NCBI GenBank assembly: GCA_004431415.1
Contig: QPMI01000550.1
Span: 1-27,445, forward strand
Source: Cyanophora paradoxa
Lineage: Eukaryota; Glaucocystophyceae; Cyanophorales; Cyanophoraceae
Reading direction: 5' to 3'
DNA length: 27,445 bases
The notes below the pieces were generated by a model, which was not told the origin of the DNA, made no database searches, and was given only the letters and a program-made list of their open reading frames with translations. Position 1 is the stretch's first letter; each line of letters begins with the position of its first letter. Made by a program: the position numbers and the translations under genes. Of the stretch, positions 26,346 to 27,445 are shown piece after piece.

Positions 26346-27445
26346 AGGGACGACACGGCCAGTCGCGCGTCGCAGGCCCGCCGGACCCCTGAGCGGGCCT
26401 CGTCTCAGCGCCGCTCGCGCACACCCGAGCCGCGCCGAGCCCCGTCCAGTCGCCGCTCTCGCACCCCAGACAGGCGCGAGACGCGGGGCCCCTCACGCGC
26501 CGCGAGCGCTCCCCGGAGCCCACCGGCAATCCCGGGCGCCGCGCCGTCCCGCCGTTCGTTGGAACGCCGCGATCGCGAGGGCTCCCGACGCCCTTCGCCG
26601 GACCGCCGGGACCGCGAGGCCTCCCGCCGCCGCTCCCCGGACCGCCGTGATCGCTCGCCGCCGCGCCGCGACCGCAGCCCGCCGAGCCGACGGTCCACGG
26701 CTCGCGACACTCGCGACAGGCGGAGCCCTCGCCGAGGCTCGCGGGAACGCCGCCGGAGCCGAACACCGTCCCGCTCTAGCTCCCGCTCGCGCTCGCGCGA
26801 TCGGAGCCCGAGCCGGAGCCCCCGCCATGACGATAAGCGGCGCAAAAGCTCGAAGAAGGGCTCGCGCGACCGCGCCTCGCCGCGAGACCGCCGCAGCCCT
26901 CGCAGCAGCCAGTCCTCTCGCCGCCCGCCGGACCCGCCGCGCGGCGCCGTAGACGCTGCGTACAAGCGGCACGAGAACGACGCCCGCCTGCGAGGCTGCC
27001 CGCCCACATGCGCGAGCTCTTCGACATGGTCTGGAAGGCGCAGTACGCTGAGATGCCAGACTCGCTCTCGGCGTCCGCGCGAGCTGAGCAGCCACCGCGC
27101 TGTCCTGATCAAGCTCCAGAACCAGATGGACGCTCAGTCCGCGTCGTCCTCGCGCCCGCGCCGCCGCGCCACCATCGGTGGGCAGCCGCCGACGGGCGGA
27201 CGCAACGAGCGCCAGCAGCCCTTTCTAGAGGGCCTGAGGGCAGAGCGAGGCCGGTCCGCAGTCGGCGGCGCCGTCCAAGCCTGCGGAGGGTCGCGCCTCC
27301 ATCTCTCAGGCCCAGGAGCGGTCATCGCGTGCGAGCCAGGCCGAGCCGCGCGCGCAGACCAGTCGACGCCGGAGCAGCCGCGCGCCTCAGTGGCCGCGCC
27401 GCGCCTCGCCGCCACGACTTTCAACCCCCAGGCTGACGTCCCAGC
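26346..27445 (+). CDS. RS (Arg/Ser-rich) domain and C-terminal segment, cut by the window edge
   Basis: Frame 0 from 26349 (RDDTASRASQARRTPERASS) enters a run of about 190 residues built from R-S, S-P-D-R-R-D and S-R units, for example RREASRRRSPDRRDR-type repeats and SRSSSRSRSRDRSPSRSP, followed by a Lys-rich part (KRRKSSKKGSRDRASPRDRR). This is the composition of RS domains of splicing factors, which are phosphorylated by SRPK and CLK kinases and drive nuclear speckle targeting. After 27,000 other frames continue with AHMRELFDMVWKAQYAEMPD and VLIKLQNQMDAQSASSSRPR to the window end. An RS domain in a zinc-knuckle polyprotein is unusual. It could also be a separate splicing-factor-like gene. 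Confidence 0.5.

Noticed and set aside
26405-27112. 235-aa minus-strand Arg/Ser/Glu-rich ORF
   Set aside because: Codons for R-S-P-D repeats read backwards also give Arg/Ser/Glu repeats. The plus strand has the canonical SRSRDRSPSRSP type and continues neighbouring coding.

Overview
The window appears to join two kinds of DNA. Bases 1 to about 11,000 are AT-leaning, intron-free and virus- or phage-like. Bases about 11,060 to 27,445 are very GC-rich and eukaryotic, with spliceosomal introns. I read it as part of a GC-rich unicellular alga or other protist (haptophyte-, pelagophyte- or dinoflagellate-like) joined to a large-DNA-virus segment. The segment could be an endogenous viral insertion or an assembly chimera. 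Genes in the left part lack clear Shine-Dalgarno sites and are preceded by TATAATA/TTTAATATAA-type tracts, which favours a eukaryotic large DNA virus over a phage, but a phage is not excluded.

Left part: a broken patatin-like phospholipase on the minus strand (1-850); a poorly resolved stretch (851-1589); a long frameshifted fibre-like region with phage-tail-type repeats (1590-4068); a C1q-type fibre gene (4072-5008); a small phage-type hypothetical gene (5044-5305); then two paralogous fibre-type genes, an 80-aa gene and a convergent HNH/AP2 homing endonuclease. The block 5183-7848 is directly repeated at 7849-10522. I find ten homopolymer-length differences and one substitution between the copies. 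Three paralogous genes share an N-terminal module around the motif RVKELRADK and carry different C-terminal parts.

Middle: about 390 bp with three successive hairpins (10,745-11,138) marks the junction. It is followed by the 3' part of a multi-exon helical-protein gene (plus strand, 11,139-13,182). Convergent to that is a complete, frameshift-free R2R3-MYB gene (minus strand, 14,930-16,334) with four short introns, one with a GC donor. The DNA around the MYB gene is unusually rich in perfect palindromes of 12-20 bp.

Right: from 17,789 to the window edge runs about 9.6 kb of nearly continuous plus-strand coding potential, interrupted by roughly a dozen frame changes and almost no in-frame stops. 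It has a Gag-like start, CCHC zinc knuckles, a 94-bp internal duplication, long unrecognised globular segments, Pro/Ala-rich linkers and an RS (Arg-Ser) domain near the end. A possible primer-binding site lies 380 bp upstream. No reverse transcriptase, integrase or protease is visible, so this is best called a retroelement-like, unclassified polyprotein region.

Frame breaks are common in the viral and polyprotein parts but absent from the MYB gene. Whether they are decay or long-read homopolymer errors is the main uncertainty.
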